64,000 nt of DNA from Bradyrhizobium nivariense (GTDB taxonomy: Bacteria > Pseudomonadota > Alphaproteobacteria > Rhizobiales > Xanthobacteraceae): assembly GCF_029846715.1 (NCBI RefSeq), contig NZ_JARVWW010000040.1, positions 1 to 64,000 on the forward strand. The letters are read 5' to 3'. Shown piece after piece: positions 18,356 to 27,879 of this stretch (position 1 is its first letter; every line of letters begins with the position of its first letter). A model generated the notes under the pieces. That model saw only the letters and a list, made by a program, of their open reading frames with translations. It ran no database searches and was not told the DNA's origin. The position numbers and the translations under genes are program-made.

Positions 18356-19036
18356 CTAACCCAGCTCCTTCGACCAGTTGATGGCGTTGACGTAAATGCC
18401 AAGCGGATTCTTGCGCAGGCGATCGAGATCGCGAGGCATCTCCACGATGATGCTGACAATCGCGCTCCACCGCTCGGTTGCGGCCAGCTGACCGTTGTCG
18501 TAGCGGCGTTCGACCCAGGCGAGGCGAAAGCTCTCAGGGGATGCCCGAATGACGCTCGAGACCTCGATCGCAATTTGCGTCTTGCCGAGCTTGGCGAAGG
18601 GATCGTTGTTGCGGGCGTAGTCATTCAGTGCGGCCGCGCCGCGATCGGTTGTAAAGTCGTAGGCGCGGAGCCAGTTTTCGCGCAGGACGATGGCGTCCAT
18701 CGGCAGGCCGCGCACATGCTCGATGAAGCGCGCCAGGTGAAAGGCTACTTGCGGGTCGGTCGGTTGATAGCTGGCGTTTGCCGGAGCAACTGCCTTGGCT
18801 TCGCCCAACTGATCAACCTCGACCACCCAGGGCGTGATCGTCCCGTGAGCGGATTGCCAGACCAGGGCGCCGGCGAAACCAGCGGATAAGAAGAGGGAGC
18901 CAAAGGCCATCAGGCGCCAGTTCTTGGCCTGCACGCGCGCAGACCCAATGCGGTCATCCCAGACCTGAGATGCGCGTTGATAGGGGGTGACGGCTTCTGG
19001 CGTGCGGCCATAGTGAACGGCCGATCGTTTGAACAT
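18356..19036 (-). CDS. trbF: Conjugal transfer protein TrbF (VirB8-like)
   Basis: A 226-residue bitopic inner-membrane protein with an N-terminal membrane helix (residues about 40-60, LMAFGSLFLSAGFAGALVW) and a periplasmic VirB8-type domain that includes WVVEVDQLGEA and the late FRLAWVERRYDNGQL. VirB8-like proteins nucleate assembly of the type IV secretion channel. It sits between trbL and trbG in the usual order. Confidence 0.92.
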   Translation of the reverse strand: MFKRSAVHYGRTPEAVTPYQRASQVWDDRIGSARVQAKNWRLMAFGSLFLSAGFAGALVWQSAHGTITPWVVEVDQLGEAKAVAPANASYQPTDPQVAFHLARFIEHVRGLPMDAIVLRENWLRAYDFTTDRGAAALNDYARNNDPFAKLGKTQIAIEVSSVIRASPESFRLAWVERRYDNGQLAATERWSAIVSIIVEMPRDLDRLRKNPLGIYVNAINWSKELG

Positions 19037-19087
19037 TGCTTGAACCTCGAGAGATGGCAGGGAACCGAATTCGAAAGAAAGGAGGCG

Positions 19088-20323
19088 TCAGTGATCCTCT
19101 TGCGAGAGGTCGACAGATCCGCCGCCGCCTGCGTGATCACCCGAACGGATCGCGTGGGCTGCCGCTGATGCGCCATGACTGATCGTCTGCGCCCGCTTCA
19201 TGCGCCGAACCCAAGCGGGCGCACTGTCGGAAGCTCTCGAGTCGTCCCCTTCCCCTTTGCCGGCATTGCTCGCCGGTCCGCCAAGACCAGCTGCGACCGA
19301 ACGCAAGGGACTTGCAGCGCCGGACGCGCTCGCCTCGGAGCCGGACTGACTCCCCGCCCGAAACACGCTCATGGTGCCGCTTGCAATCGCGCTTCCTCCC
19401 CGTAGCGAGCCTGCGATCGCGCCGCCGGCGAAACCGGCAGCGCCGGCCGCGAGGCCAGTGCCAACCGCAACGACTCCACCGGCGGCAAGTCCCGTCCCGA
19501 CGGCGCTACCTGCGCCGAGCTGCGGACCTCCGGAGACGATTCCGTTGGCAATGCCGGGGCCGAAAATGCCGAGCCCCAATAAGGAGAGAGCGCCGAGCAC
19601 CAGCGCCATCGCGTTCTCGATGGTCGGCTGGTTGCCGCCGAAACCTGCCGTGAACTGCGAGAATAAGGTCGATCCAATGCCGACGATGACGGCGAGGACC
19701 AAAACCTTGATGCCGGAGGAGATGACGTTGCCCAGCACCCGTTCGGCCGCAAAGGCGGTCTTGCCGAACAGACCGAAGGGGATCAGGACGAAACCTGCAA
19801 GCGTCGTCAGCTTGAACTCGATCAGCGTGACGAAGAGCTGGATGGCGAGAATAAAGAAGGCCAGAAGCACCACGATCCAGGCGAACAGCAGGACCGCGAT
19901 CTGGACGAAATTTTCGAAAAAGCTGACATAGCCCATCAGCCCCGAGACGGAGTCAAGGATCGGACGGCCGGCATCGAGGCCCACTTGCGCGATCCGGCCT
20001 GGCCGCAAGAAATCTGCCGATGACAGGCTCGTGCCCGAGGCCTTGAGGCCAAGACCAGCAAAGCTCTCAAAGACGATGCGGGCGAGGCTGTTCCAATTGC
20101 CGATCAGGTAGGCAAAGACACCGACAAACAAGGTTTTCTTGACGAGCCGGGCAAGAATCTCCTCATCACTTCCGAGGGACCAGAACAGGCCCGCAAGCGT
20201 GAGGTCGATTGCAGCTAACGTCGTGGCGAGATAGCCGACTTCGCCCCCGACCAGGCCGAATCCGGAATCGATATAGCGGGTGAAGGTTTCCAGGAACTGG
20301 TCGATGACGGAGTTCGCGCCCAT
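19088..20323 (-). CDS. trbL: Conjugal transfer membrane protein TrbL (VirB6-like)
   Basis: A 411-residue polytopic inner-membrane protein (about six helices in residues 25-290) followed by a glycine/alanine-rich segment and a charged, low-complexity C-terminus ending near VDLSQEDH. Motifs such as FELKTL-like IEFKLTTLAGFVLIPFGLFGKTAF match the TrbL/VirB6 family, which forms the inner-membrane part of the DNA channel. It lies directly after trbK and before trbF. Confidence 0.92.
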   Translation of the reverse strand: MGANSVIDQFLETFTRYIDSGFGLVGGEVGYLATTLAAIDLTLAGLFWSLGSDEEILARLVKKTLFVGVFAYLIGNWNSLARIVFESFAGLGLKASGTSLSSADFLRPGRIAQVGLDAGRPILDSVSGLMGYVSFFENFVQIAVLLFAWIVVLLAFFILAIQLFVTLIEFKLTTLAGFVLIPFGLFGKTAFAAERVLGNVISSGIKVLVLAVIVGIGSTLFSQFTAGFGGNQPTIENAMALVLGALSLLGLGIFGPGIANGIVSGGPQLGAGSAVGTGLAAGGVVAVGTGLAAGAAGFAGGAIAGSLRGGSAIASGTMSVFRAGSQSGSEASASGAASPLRSVAAGLGGPASNAGKGEGDDSRASDSAPAWVRRMKRAQTISHGASAAAHAIRSGDHAGGGGSVDLSQEDH

Positions 20324-20326
20324 CGT

Positions 20327-20701
20327 TCACTCGCTTTGGCTTGGAATGGAGGGGGAGAGGGACGGGACGCGGCTTTCGTCCTTTCGCGGCAGCGGAGAGG
20401 AAAATGGCGCCGTGCCGACGCCGCTATCCAAACTGTTTACCGATCCGCTTTTCCCCAAGAACTGACTGCGCCGTTCCGCCCAGATCCTCTGGCATTCGAG
20501 CAGAGCCTCTCTCTGCTCATAGGTGACGGTGCGGCATTGCTCGAGCTTTGCTGCCGTCGGATCGGGCTTCGCAGCGAGCGAGGCGGAAGATTGGGTCGCG
20601 CTGTCGTCGCCGCGCAGGCGAATGGCGCAGGCGGCGACGACCAGGACTGTGAGACAAACTGCCACCGCCATCGGCAGCCGTTCAAATCTGTTCTTCATCA
20701 T
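20327..20701 (-). CDS. trbK: TrbK-alt-type entry-exclusion/lipoprotein
   Basis: A 124-residue small protein: N-terminal signal (MAVAVCLTVLVVAACA, with a Cys suited to lipidation), a variable middle, and a conserved C-terminal LEQCRTVTYEQREALLECQRIWAERRSQFLG. This is the alternative TrbK family found between trbJ and trbL in alphaproteobacterial elements. The presumed role is surface or entry exclusion of a second element copy, which is not proven for this family. Two ATGs (20701, 20698) overlap the trbJ stop. Confidence 0.8.
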   Translation of the reverse strand: MMKNRFERLPMAVAVCLTVLVVAACAIRLRGDDSATQSSASLAAKPDPTAAKLEQCRTVTYEQREALLECQRIWAERRSQFLGKSGSVNSLDSGVGTAPFSSPLPRKDESRVPSLSPSIPSQSE

Positions 20702-21435
20702 CAGTGGAACATCTGCACGGTTGTCGGTTGATAGCCCTGACCTTGGGTCAGAAAGCGCCGCAGCTGCTCCCTCCCCTGATCCTGGGCACTTGCTCTTTGC
20801 GCGGCTTCGAGCGTTTGTGCGCGCCCCTGCGCGGCCACGGTCGCGGTGAGATCAGCAAGCTGCTGGGCTTGAAGCGCAAGGAGCTGGTTGCCGGCCTGAC
20901 TTGCCTGCAGAGCACCTGACGCGCCCTGACTCGCCGTGACCAGGGCCGACATCTGGGTGCGGTTGGTATCGAGATTGCCGACGACGGTTGCTTGCACCCG
21001 CATGGCGTCCTGCAGGCCGGCAACCGCATTCTGCCAGCGTGTCTGGGCGTTAGCGACGAGGAGCCCATTGGACATGCTCGCCGATGCCGGCGCATAAGTC
21101 GTTGAGAACGCGCGATCGATCTGCTGGACATCGTAGGCAATGCGCTGCGCTTGACTGAGCAGCTGCTGGGTGCGCTGAATCGATTGCTCGAGCTGCTGCA
21201 GGGAGGAATACGGCAGGCTCGCTAGGTTCCTTGCCTGATTAATCAACATCTGAGCTTCGTTTTGCAGCGAGGTGATCTGGTTGCTGATCTGCTGCAGCTC
21301 GCGCGCGGCCGTCAGCACATTTTGCACGTAGTTGTTGGGATCGAACACGATCCACTGTGCTTTCCCTTCCCGAGGTGCCTGGGCCAGCGCCACGGCGACG
21401 ATACTCACTGCCAAAAGCGGACGAAGACGGCTCAT
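20701..21435 (-). CDS. trbJ: Conjugal transfer protein TrbJ (VirB5-like)
   Basis: 244 residues with a cleavable signal peptide (LLAVSIVAVALAQA), the characteristic QWIVFDPNNYVQN after it, and long glutamine-rich coiled-coil helices (residues about 45-110 and 160-230). TrbJ is the periplasmic/pilus-tip VirB5-like component. It overlaps trbE (ATGA) and trbK, so the block is translationally coupled. Confidence 0.92.
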   Translation of the reverse strand: MSRLRPLLAVSIVAVALAQAPREGKAQWIVFDPNNYVQNVLTAARELQQISNQITSLQNEAQMLINQARNLASLPYSSLQQLEQSIQRTQQLLSQAQRIAYDVQQIDRAFSTTYAPASASMSNGLLVANAQTRWQNAVAGLQDAMRVQATVVGNLDTNRTQMSALVTASQGASGALQASQAGNQLLALQAQQLADLTATVAAQGRAQTLEAAQRASAQDQGREQLRRFLTQGQGYQPTTVQMFH

Positions 21436-23870
21436 GACAGGCCTCCTTCCTTGGCGAGCTGCGGAATGAGATTGCAGGCCCAGCCGAGGTCGCGCGCCCG
21501 AAGCCAGCCGGTGACGAACTCGTCTCGTCCGTGCTCGGCTAGCATCCGCTCGATGAGGGCCTGATCGGTCTTGGACGACGCGGCCACAAAAGCCAGCGCG
21601 ATTTCGCCAAGACCAAGCTCGAACAACCGGTTGCCCCGGCGCGACTGGCAGTAGTAGTCGCGCTTTGGCGTCGCGCGGGCCAGGATCTCGATCTGACGAT
21701 CGTTCAGTCCAAAGCGCCGGTAGATCGCCATGATTTGCGGCTCGATCGCGCGGTCATTGGGAAGAAGGATCCGGGTCGGACAGCTCTCGATGATGGCCGG
21801 CGCAATTGCGGAGCCGTCGATATCGGCCAGCGACTGGGTCGCAAACACGACGGAGGCGTTCTTCTTGCGCAGCGTCTTCAGCCATTCGCGGAGCTTACCG
21901 GCAAAATCGGCATCGTCGAGCGCAAGCCAGCCCTCATCGATGATGAGCAGGGTCGGACGGCCGTCGAAGCGATCCTCTATCCGGTGGAACAAATAGGAGA
22001 GAACCGCCGGCGCGACACCGGTCCCGATCAACCCGTCGGTCTCAAACACCTGGAGGGAGCCCTCTCCCAGCCGCTCGCCTTCCGCATCGAGCAACCGCTC
22101 AAACGGACCGCCGAGGCAATAGGGTTGCAGCGCGCGCTTCAAGGCATTGGACTGGAGAAGAACGGACAAGCCAGTCAGCGTCCGTTCCCCAACTGGCGCC
22201 GAGCCGAGCGAGGTCAAGGCCGACCAGACATGATCCTTTGTCTCGGGCGTGACCTCGATGCGCTCGCGCGCGAGGATCGATGCGATCCAATCGGCAGCCC
22301 AGCCCCGCTCCGCGAGATCGTCGATGCGCGCAAGCGGCTGGAGCGCCACGAATTCTGCCGAGTCTCCACCGACCGCGCCGCCGAGATCATGCCAGTCGCC
22401 ACCCATGGCGATCGCCGCCGCACGGATCGACCCACCGAAATCAAAGGCAAAGATCTGGGCTTGCGGATATCGCCGGAACTGCAGCGCCATCAGCGCAAGC
22501 AGCACCGACTTCCCGGCGCCGGTCGGTCCAACGATCAGAGTGTGTCCGACATCGCCGACATGGAGCGAGAAGCGGAAAGGGGTCGATCCTTCCGTCTTGC
22601 CGAAGAACAGTGGAGGCGCCTTGAAATGATGGTCCCTCACCTCTCCCGCCCAGACCGCAGAGAGAGGGATCATGTGGGCGAGATTTAGCGTCGACACCGG
22701 CGGCTGGCGCACGTTTGCATAGACCTGTCCCGGCAGGCTGCCGAGCCAGGCCTCAATGGCATTCACTGTCTCAGTCATGGAGGTAAAGTCCCGGCCCTGG
22801 ATCACCTTTTCAACGAGGCGTAGCTTTTCGTCCGCCGCGAGCGGATCCCTGTCCCAGACCGTGACGGTTGCCGTCACAAAGGCTTCACCGATCTGATCCG
22901 AGCCGAGCTCCTGGAGCGCGTGATCTGCATCCATCGCCTTGTTGTGGGCGTCGGTATCCAGAAGCGTGGACGCCTCGTTCGTCATCACCTCCTTCAGGAT
23001 CGCGGCAATCGACTTGCGCTTGGCAAACCATTGCCGCCTGATCCTGGTCAGGAGCTTTAGAGCATCTGTCTTGTCAAGCATGATCGCCCGCGTCGACCAG
23101 CGGTACGGGAATGCGAGGCGGTTGAGATCATCGAGGATCCCGGGCGTCGTCGCCGTGGGAAACCCCACAACCGTCAGGACACGCAGATGCGCGTCACCCA
23201 GCATCGGCTCAAGCCCGCCTGTCAGCGGCTGATCGGCAAGCAGCGCATCGAGATACATCGGGATTTCCGGCACCCGAACACGATGCCGCTTGGTCGACAC
23301 GGTCGAGTGCAGGTAGGTGAGCGTTGCCTCGTCATCGAGCCAGCCGCATTCCGGCATAAAGCCCTCAACGAGCTGCAGCACGCGGTTGGTCCGGTCGACG
23401 AAGCCACTCAGCACCTCGCGCGCATCCGCTCCCGCGCTGCGATGGCTGCCCTCGTACAGGAGACGCTCTGCCACAGCTGCACTCTCTGCAGGCGGCAGAT
23501 AAAGGAAGGTCAGGTAGTAGCTCGATTCATAATGGCTGCCGGCCTCCTCGAATTGCGCTTTGCGCTCCGCATCCACCAGGGCGGATGCGACATCCGGGAA
23601 TGTGTCGGGCGGATAGCGCCCTGCCGAATGCCGTTGCGCCTCGACGAAAACCGCCCAGCCCGATCCGAGACGCCGGAGTGCATTGTTCAGGCGGCTTGCG
23701 ACCGCAACGAGCTCAGCCGGCACGGAACTGTCGAGATCCGGCCCCCTGAACCGCGCCGTCCGCTGAAGCGAGCCGTCCTTGTTCAATACAATTCCCTCGT
23801 CGACCAGAGCAGCCCAGGGCAGGAAATCAGCAAGGCGCGTGCTTGAATGGCGGTATTCGGCAAGATTCAT
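21432..23870 (-). CDS. trbE: Conjugal transfer ATPase TrbE (VirB4-like)
   Basis: About 812 residues from the ATG at 23870 (a second ATG at 23873). The N-terminal CagE/TrbE domain is followed by the ATPase core with Walker A IVGPTGAGKSVLLALMALQF (near residue 445) and Walker B TLLIIDEGWLALDD (near 635). It energises assembly and transport of the mating channel. The frame stays open for 63 codons upstream of the ATG, but that stretch overlaps trbD and does not look like the family. Confidence 0.95.
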   Translation of the reverse strand: MNLAEYRHSSTRLADFLPWAALVDEGIVLNKDGSLQRTARFRGPDLDSSVPAELVAVASRLNNALRRLGSGWAVFVEAQRHSAGRYPPDTFPDVASALVDAERKAQFEEAGSHYESSYYLTFLYLPPAESAAVAERLLYEGSHRSAGADAREVLSGFVDRTNRVLQLVEGFMPECGWLDDEATLTYLHSTVSTKRHRVRVPEIPMYLDALLADQPLTGGLEPMLGDAHLRVLTVVGFPTATTPGILDDLNRLAFPYRWSTRAIMLDKTDALKLLTRIRRQWFAKRKSIAAILKEVMTNEASTLLDTDAHNKAMDADHALQELGSDQIGEAFVTATVTVWDRDPLAADEKLRLVEKVIQGRDFTSMTETVNAIEAWLGSLPGQVYANVRQPPVSTLNLAHMIPLSAVWAGEVRDHHFKAPPLFFGKTEGSTPFRFSLHVGDVGHTLIVGPTGAGKSVLLALMALQFRRYPQAQIFAFDFGGSIRAAAIAMGGDWHDLGGAVGGDSAEFVALQPLARIDDLAERGWAADWIASILARERIEVTPETKDHVWSALTSLGSAPVGERTLTGLSVLLQSNALKRALQPYCLGGPFERLLDAEGERLGEGSLQVFETDGLIGTGVAPAVLSYLFHRIEDRFDGRPTLLIIDEGWLALDDADFAGKLREWLKTLRKKNASVVFATQSLADIDGSAIAPAIIESCPTRILLPNDRAIEPQIMAIYRRFGLNDRQIEILARATPKRDYYCQSRRGNRLFELGLGEIALAFVAASSKTDQALIERMLAEHGRDEFVTGWLRARDLGWACNLIPQLAKEGGLS

Positions 23871-23883
23871 CATGGGACTATTC

Positions 23884-24147
23884 TCAAGGGCTGAGGTGAC
23901 CGGGAACACGAACGTGCCGTCGCACGACTTCGACGAACTCCGGATCGCGCTTTGCGGCCCAGACCGCGGCCATGTGCCCGATGAACGCCAGCAGAAGGCC
24001 GGCCAGCCACAAGCGCAGACCGAGGCCGAGTGCTGCAGCCAATGTGCCGTTGAGAATGGCAACCGATCGCGGTGCCCCGCCCATCAGGATCGGCTCAGTC
24101 AGCGCACGGTGGACAGGGGCGACAAAGCCCAGGACTGGCTCATCCAT
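23884..24147 (-). CDS. trbD: Conjugal transfer protein TrbD (VirB3-like)
   Basis: 87 residues beginning MDEPVLGFVAPVHRALTEPILMGGAPR, with one or two membrane helices (SVAILNGTLAAALGLGLRLW, LLLAFIGHMAAVW) and a charged tail. This is the VirB3-like inner-membrane partner of TrbE. The ATG at 24147 overlaps the trbC stop (TGATG). The frame is open far upstream, but this start matches the family length. Confidence 0.88.
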   Translation of the reverse strand: MDEPVLGFVAPVHRALTEPILMGGAPRSVAILNGTLAAALGLGLRLWLAGLLLAFIGHMAAVWAAKRDPEFVEVVRRHVRVPGHLSP

Positions 24148-24473
24148 CAGATCACCACCCCGCCGCCGAACGAGAAGAACGACAGGAAGAAGCTCGAGGC
24201 GGCAAATGCGATCGACAGACCAAACACGATCTGGATCAGCCGCCGGAAGCCGCCTGACGTGTCGCCGAATGCGAGCGATAGACCTGTCACGATGATGATG
24301 ATGACCGCGATGATCTTGGCGACGGGTCCTTCGACCGATTGCAGGATCTGGTTGAGGGGCTGCTCCCAGGGCATGTTCGAGCCGGCGGCCCAGGCCGGCA
24401 CGCTGGCCAGGTACAGACAAGCGAATGCGGCAACTGATGTGAAACCTCGCCCGAGAAACGATCGTGCGTTCAT
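24147..24473 (-). CDS. trbC: Conjugal pilin precursor TrbC (VirB2-like)
   Basis: 108 residues starting MNARSFLGRG: a long signal peptide ending near PAWA, then two hydrophobic helices (VAKIIAVIIIIVTGLSLAFG and IQIVFGLSIAFAASSFFLSFF) typical of VirB2/TrbC pilins. In RP4 the pilin is cyclised by TraF; a TraF homologue lies at 43985-44491. The ATG at 24473 overlaps the trbB stop (ATGA). Confidence 0.9.
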   Translation of the reverse strand: MNARSFLGRGFTSVAAFACLYLASVPAWAAGSNMPWEQPLNQILQSVEGPVAKIIAVIIIIVTGLSLAFGDTSGGFRRLIQIVFGLSIAFAASSFFLSFFSFGGGVVI

Positions 24474-25438
24474 GACTGATCTCCGATTTTCGAAAGGCTG
24501 TAGTCGCATGATGGTCCAAGCCCGGTGACAGAAGCGAGTTCGCTCAAACGCCGTTCGGCACCACGGCCAGAGAGCACGGCAATGACGTTGATGGTGTCGG
24601 CGATCAGCGCGCGCGGGACCGTGACGACGGCCTCCTGGATGAGCTGCTCGAGCCGGCGGAGCGCGCCAAGCGCGGTGCCGGCGTGGATCGTGCCGATTCC
24701 GCCCGGATGTCCCGTCCCCCAGGCCTTGAGCAGGTCGAGCGCCTCGGCCCCGCGCACCTCGCCAATCGGGATACGATCAGGGCGCAGACGAAGTGACGAG
24801 CGCACAAGTTCGGACAGCGAGATGACGCCATCCTTGGTCCGCAGCGCCACGAGGTTCGGTGCCCTGCACTGAAGCTCCCGCGTATCTTCAATGAGAACGA
24901 CGCGATCCGAACCTTTGGCCACTTGCGCCAGAAGCGCATTCGTCAGCGTCGTCTTGCCGGTTGAGGTGCCGCCGGCGACCAGGATGTTCTTTCGCGCGGC
25001 AACCGCATCACGAAGTGCGTTCGCCTGCGCCGAGTCCATGATGCCGGCAGCGACATAGTCGTCCAGGCCGAAGACAGCGACCGCGGGTTTGCGGATCGCG
25101 AAGGCGGGCGCTGCAACCACCGGCGGCAGCAGGCCTTCGAAGCGTTCCCCGGTCTCCGGCAGCTCAGCCGAAATTCGGGGCGAGCCGGCATGAACCTCAG
25201 CGCCCACATAGTGCGCGACCAGCCGGACAATTCGCTCGCCGTCGGCCGCGGAAAGGCTCTCGCCGGTTTCGGTAAGGCCGCTCGATAGCCGGTCGATCCA
25301 CAGCCGGCCATCTGGATTGAGCATCACCTCAACGACGGACGGATCTTCCAGAAAACCTGCGATGGCCGAGCCCAGTGCTGTGCGCAGCATGCGCGCCCCG
25401 CGCAGCTCGGCTTCCGAATGAAATGAATGGATCGCCAC
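24470..25438 (-). CDS. trbB: Conjugal transfer ATPase TrbB (VirB11-like)
   Basis: A hexameric secretion ATPase with Walker A LVAGGTSTGKTTLTNALL, Asp box VVLIEDTREL, Walker B region LVRSSLRLRPDRIPIGEVRG and the HPGGIGTIHAG His box. The start is uncertain. A GTG at 25438 gives 322 residues, normal for the family; an ATG at 25390 would cut into the conserved ELRGARMLRTAL region, and the frame remains open to 25528. The 5' region is duplicated at 28279-28440. The expected upstream partners (RHH gene and traG) are 12 kb away. Confidence 0.93.
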   Translation of the reverse strand: MAIHSFHSEAELRGARMLRTALGSAIAGFLEDPSVVEVMLNPDGRLWIDRLSSGLTETGESLSAADGERIVRLVAHYVGAEVHAGSPRISAELPETGERFEGLLPPVVAAPAFAIRKPAVAVFGLDDYVAAGIMDSAQANALRDAVAARKNILVAGGTSTGKTTLTNALLAQVAKGSDRVVLIEDTRELQCRAPNLVALRTKDGVISLSELVRSSLRLRPDRIPIGEVRGAEALDLLKAWGTGHPGGIGTIHAGTALGALRRLEQLIQEAVVTVPRALIADTINVIAVLSGRGAERRLSELASVTGLGPSCDYSLSKIGDQS

Positions 25439-25575
25439 GACTGCCCCCAGATGATTGAGGCAGCTGGCTTCAGCGGCCTCCATGGGGACAAGTAGAAAAG
25501 CAGAACGTAAGCTATCGCAACAATGCAATCAAATGGATCGTAGTCTGGCGTAGAAGAAGAAACTTTCGAAGAGAC
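25395..25575 (+). repeat. Copy 1 of a direct repeat containing the trbB 5' region
   Basis: The segment from the trbB start (GAATGGATCGCCACGAC at 25424-25440) to GCGTAGAAGAAGAAAC (25548-25563) is matched by 28279-28440. By eye, 35 of 43 positions agree across the trbB-proximal part, and about 28 of 33 around the AGAAGAAGAAAC block. The repeats are in direct orientation and flank the ABC transporter. Confidence 0.65.
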
Positions 25576-26030
25576 TGCTATCGATGCGCTGAAAACGGTA
25601 CTCGGCAAGAAAGCCGGTCCCACCAGCCGACGCATTCATCCAGCTCCAGGATGGAACGCTCGGCCGGCGAATAACGGCTTCAGCCGAGCTCCAGCGGCAC
25701 GCCGGGGCACCTTTGACCGAAGCTCCACCGTTCCACAGAAGGCCGACTGTCGGATCCGCGACAGGCCGGCGGGGACACGACACGTCCGTTCGAAAATGTC
25801 CCACAAGTCAAGCTATTGCGACTGGCACGAGCATTGAAGGGGAGCTGTGGTTCAGCAGCGTTTGCTCAAGGATCCTTAATAATGGCCTACAACATTATGG
25901 CCTCCCCATGTTTTTGGACTGGGGTACAAATCAAAGGTTCAGAGGTGTGCACGACAAACTTGGCCATTAGACGGTGCTCTAGCTTCCACCCAGGAGCGGC
26001 TCCCTGCGTCAGACGCGGCCAGATGACGCC
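25576..26030. other. Region upstream of the ABC transporter, no gene recognised
   Basis: It contains short open frames on both strands with no recognised family. The part near 25860-25960 is more AT-rich than the flanks and is the likeliest place for the transporter promoter. No terminal inverted repeat of a mobile element is obvious. Confidence 0.35.
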
Positions 26031-27815
26031 ATGACCACTCTGTCAAAAAAGCCCGCCGCGATTCGCGTGGTGCTGCCCTTCGTATTCCGGCAGTGGCTGA
26101 ATCAGCCGGGGCGCACGCTCGCCATTGCCGTGGGCCTGCTCGGCGCGACCGTCGCCGATTTGTTCATGCCGGTGTTTTCAGGACATCTGGTCGACGCGCT
26201 GACGCGTGGGCCGACCGATCCTGCTGCCCGCCACGCCGCGCTGGTGGCGCTGGGCGGCATCGTGGTGTTGGGCGCGGTGTCGATGGTGTTGCGCCTGACC
26301 GGGCTGCAAATGATCGTTCCGTTCACGCTCAAGATCATGTCTGAGGTCGCGCAGGATGCCTTCATGCGCGTGCAGCGCTTCGAGACCGACTGGCACGCCA
26401 ATTCCTTCGCAGGCTCAACGGTGCGCAAGATCACCCGCGGCATGTGGGCGCTCGACCTGTTGAACCACACCATCCTGCTAGCGCTTCTGCCTTCACTGGT
26501 CGTGCTGATCGGATCGATGATCCTGCTCGGCGCGCATTGGGACTCGCTCGGCGCGGCTATCTATGTCACGATGACGGTGCTGTTCTCGACGCGCTACATC
26601 GCGCCGGCTGCGCGTGTGTCCAATGCCTGGGACACCAAGGTCGGCGGCACGCTGGCGGATGCGCTGACATGCAATGCGGTGGTGAAATCCTTCGGCGCCG
26701 AAGCGCGCGAGGATGCGCGGCTTGCCCGCGTCATCAACCGCTGGCGCGCGCGGGTGCGGCGGACCTGGTTCCGCTACAACTACACCGCCATGGCGCAGCT
26801 ATCGCTGCTGCTATGCCTGCGAGGATCGGTGATCGGCGGCGCGGTGCTGCTGTGGATGTACGGGCATGCCTCGCCCGGCGACGTCACCTACGTGCTGACG
26901 AGCTACTACGTCATCCACGCCTATCTGCGTGATGTCGGCATGCACATCAACAACCTCCAGCGCTCGGTCAACGACATGGAGGAACTGGTGGCGATCCATG
27001 ACGAGCCGATCGGCATCGCCGATGCCGCCGACGCGCGGCCGATCACGATCGAGGGCGGCGAGATCGTGTTCGACGACGTCACGTTCCACTATGGCGGCCA
27101 TCGCGCGCCGCTGTATGACGGGTTGTCGGTCAGGATCCGCGCCGGCGAGCGTGTCGGCCTCGTCGGCCGCTCCGGCTCCGGCAAGACGACGTTCGTCAAG
27201 CTGGTGCAGCGGCTCTACGACGTCACCGGCGGCCGCGTGCTGATCGATGGGCAGGATATCGCGCTGGCCACGCAGCAGTCGCTGCACAGCCAGATCGCGA
27301 TCGTGCAGCAGGATCCGATCCTGTTTCATCGCTCGCTCGCCGAGAACATCGCCTATGGCCGGCCCGGTGCCGGCCTCGAAGCGATCGAGCAGGCGGCGCG
27401 GCTGGCGAACGCGCACGACTTCATCCTGCGCCTGCCGAAGGGCTACGGCACGCTGGTCGGCGAGCGTGGCGTCAAGCTGTCGGGCGGCGAGCGGCAACGC
27501 GTGGCGCTGGCGCGCGCCTTTCTGGCCGATGCGCCGGTGCTGATCCTGGACGAGGCGACGTCGAGCCTCGATTCGGAATCGGAGGCGCTGATCCAGCAGG
27601 CGATGGAGCGGCTGATGAAAGGCCGCACCTCGATCGTGATCGCGCACCGGCTGTCGACGGTGCGCAGCCTCGATCGCATCCTGGTGTTCGACCGCGGCGA
27701 GATCGCCGAGCAGGGCACGCATGCCGTGCTCGCGGGCAAGCCTGGCGGAATCTATCGCAGCCTGTTCGAGCGCCAGACGACTGAATTGGACCGCATAATG
27801 TCGGCCGTGGAGTAG
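26031..27815 (+). CDS. ABC transporter, fused permease and ATP-binding protein
   Basis: A 594-residue half-transporter of the exporter type (MsbA/LmrA-like). The N-terminal six-helix membrane domain covers residues about 25-330. The nucleotide-binding domain has Walker A GLVGRSGSGKTTFVKL (near residue 380), Q-loop IVQQDPILF, signature LSGGERQR, Walker B VLILDEATSSLDSE and H-loop VIAHRLSTV. It should act as a homodimer exporting an unknown lipid, peptide or drug. It is visibly more GC-rich and codon-biased than the surrounding insertion, and it sits alone between two direct repeats, which suggests recent acquisition. Confidence 0.9.
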   Translation: MTTLSKKPAAIRVVLPFVFRQWLNQPGRTLAIAVGLLGATVADLFMPVFSGHLVDALTRGPTDPAARHAALVALGGIVVLGAVSMVLRLTGLQMIVPFTLKIMSEVAQDAFMRVQRFETDWHANSFAGSTVRKITRGMWALDLLNHTILLALLPSLVVLIGSMILLGAHWDSLGAAIYVTMTVLFSTRYIAPAARVSNAWDTKVGGTLADALTCNAVVKSFGAEAREDARLARVINRWRARVRRTWFRYNYTAMAQLSLLLCLRGSVIGGAVLLWMYGHASPGDVTYVLTSYYVIHAYLRDVGMHINNLQRSVNDMEELVAIHDEPIGIADAADARPITIEGGEIVFDDVTFHYGGHRAPLYDGLSVRIRAGERVGLVGRSGSGKTTFVKLVQRLYDVTGGRVLIDGQDIALATQQSLHSQIAIVQQDPILFHRSLAENIAYGRPGAGLEAIEQAARLANAHDFILRLPKGYGTLVGERGVKLSGGERQRVALARAFLADAPVLILDEATSSLDSESEALIQQAMERLMKGRTSIVIAHRLSTVRSLDRILVFDRGEIAEQGTHAVLAGKPGGIYRSLFERQTTELDRIMSAVE

Positions 27816-27879
27816 GTGGGTGCACGTGCTATAGCATTACAGTTGCCTCTATGGTGCTTTCTGTGCAAGAGCGCGTGCG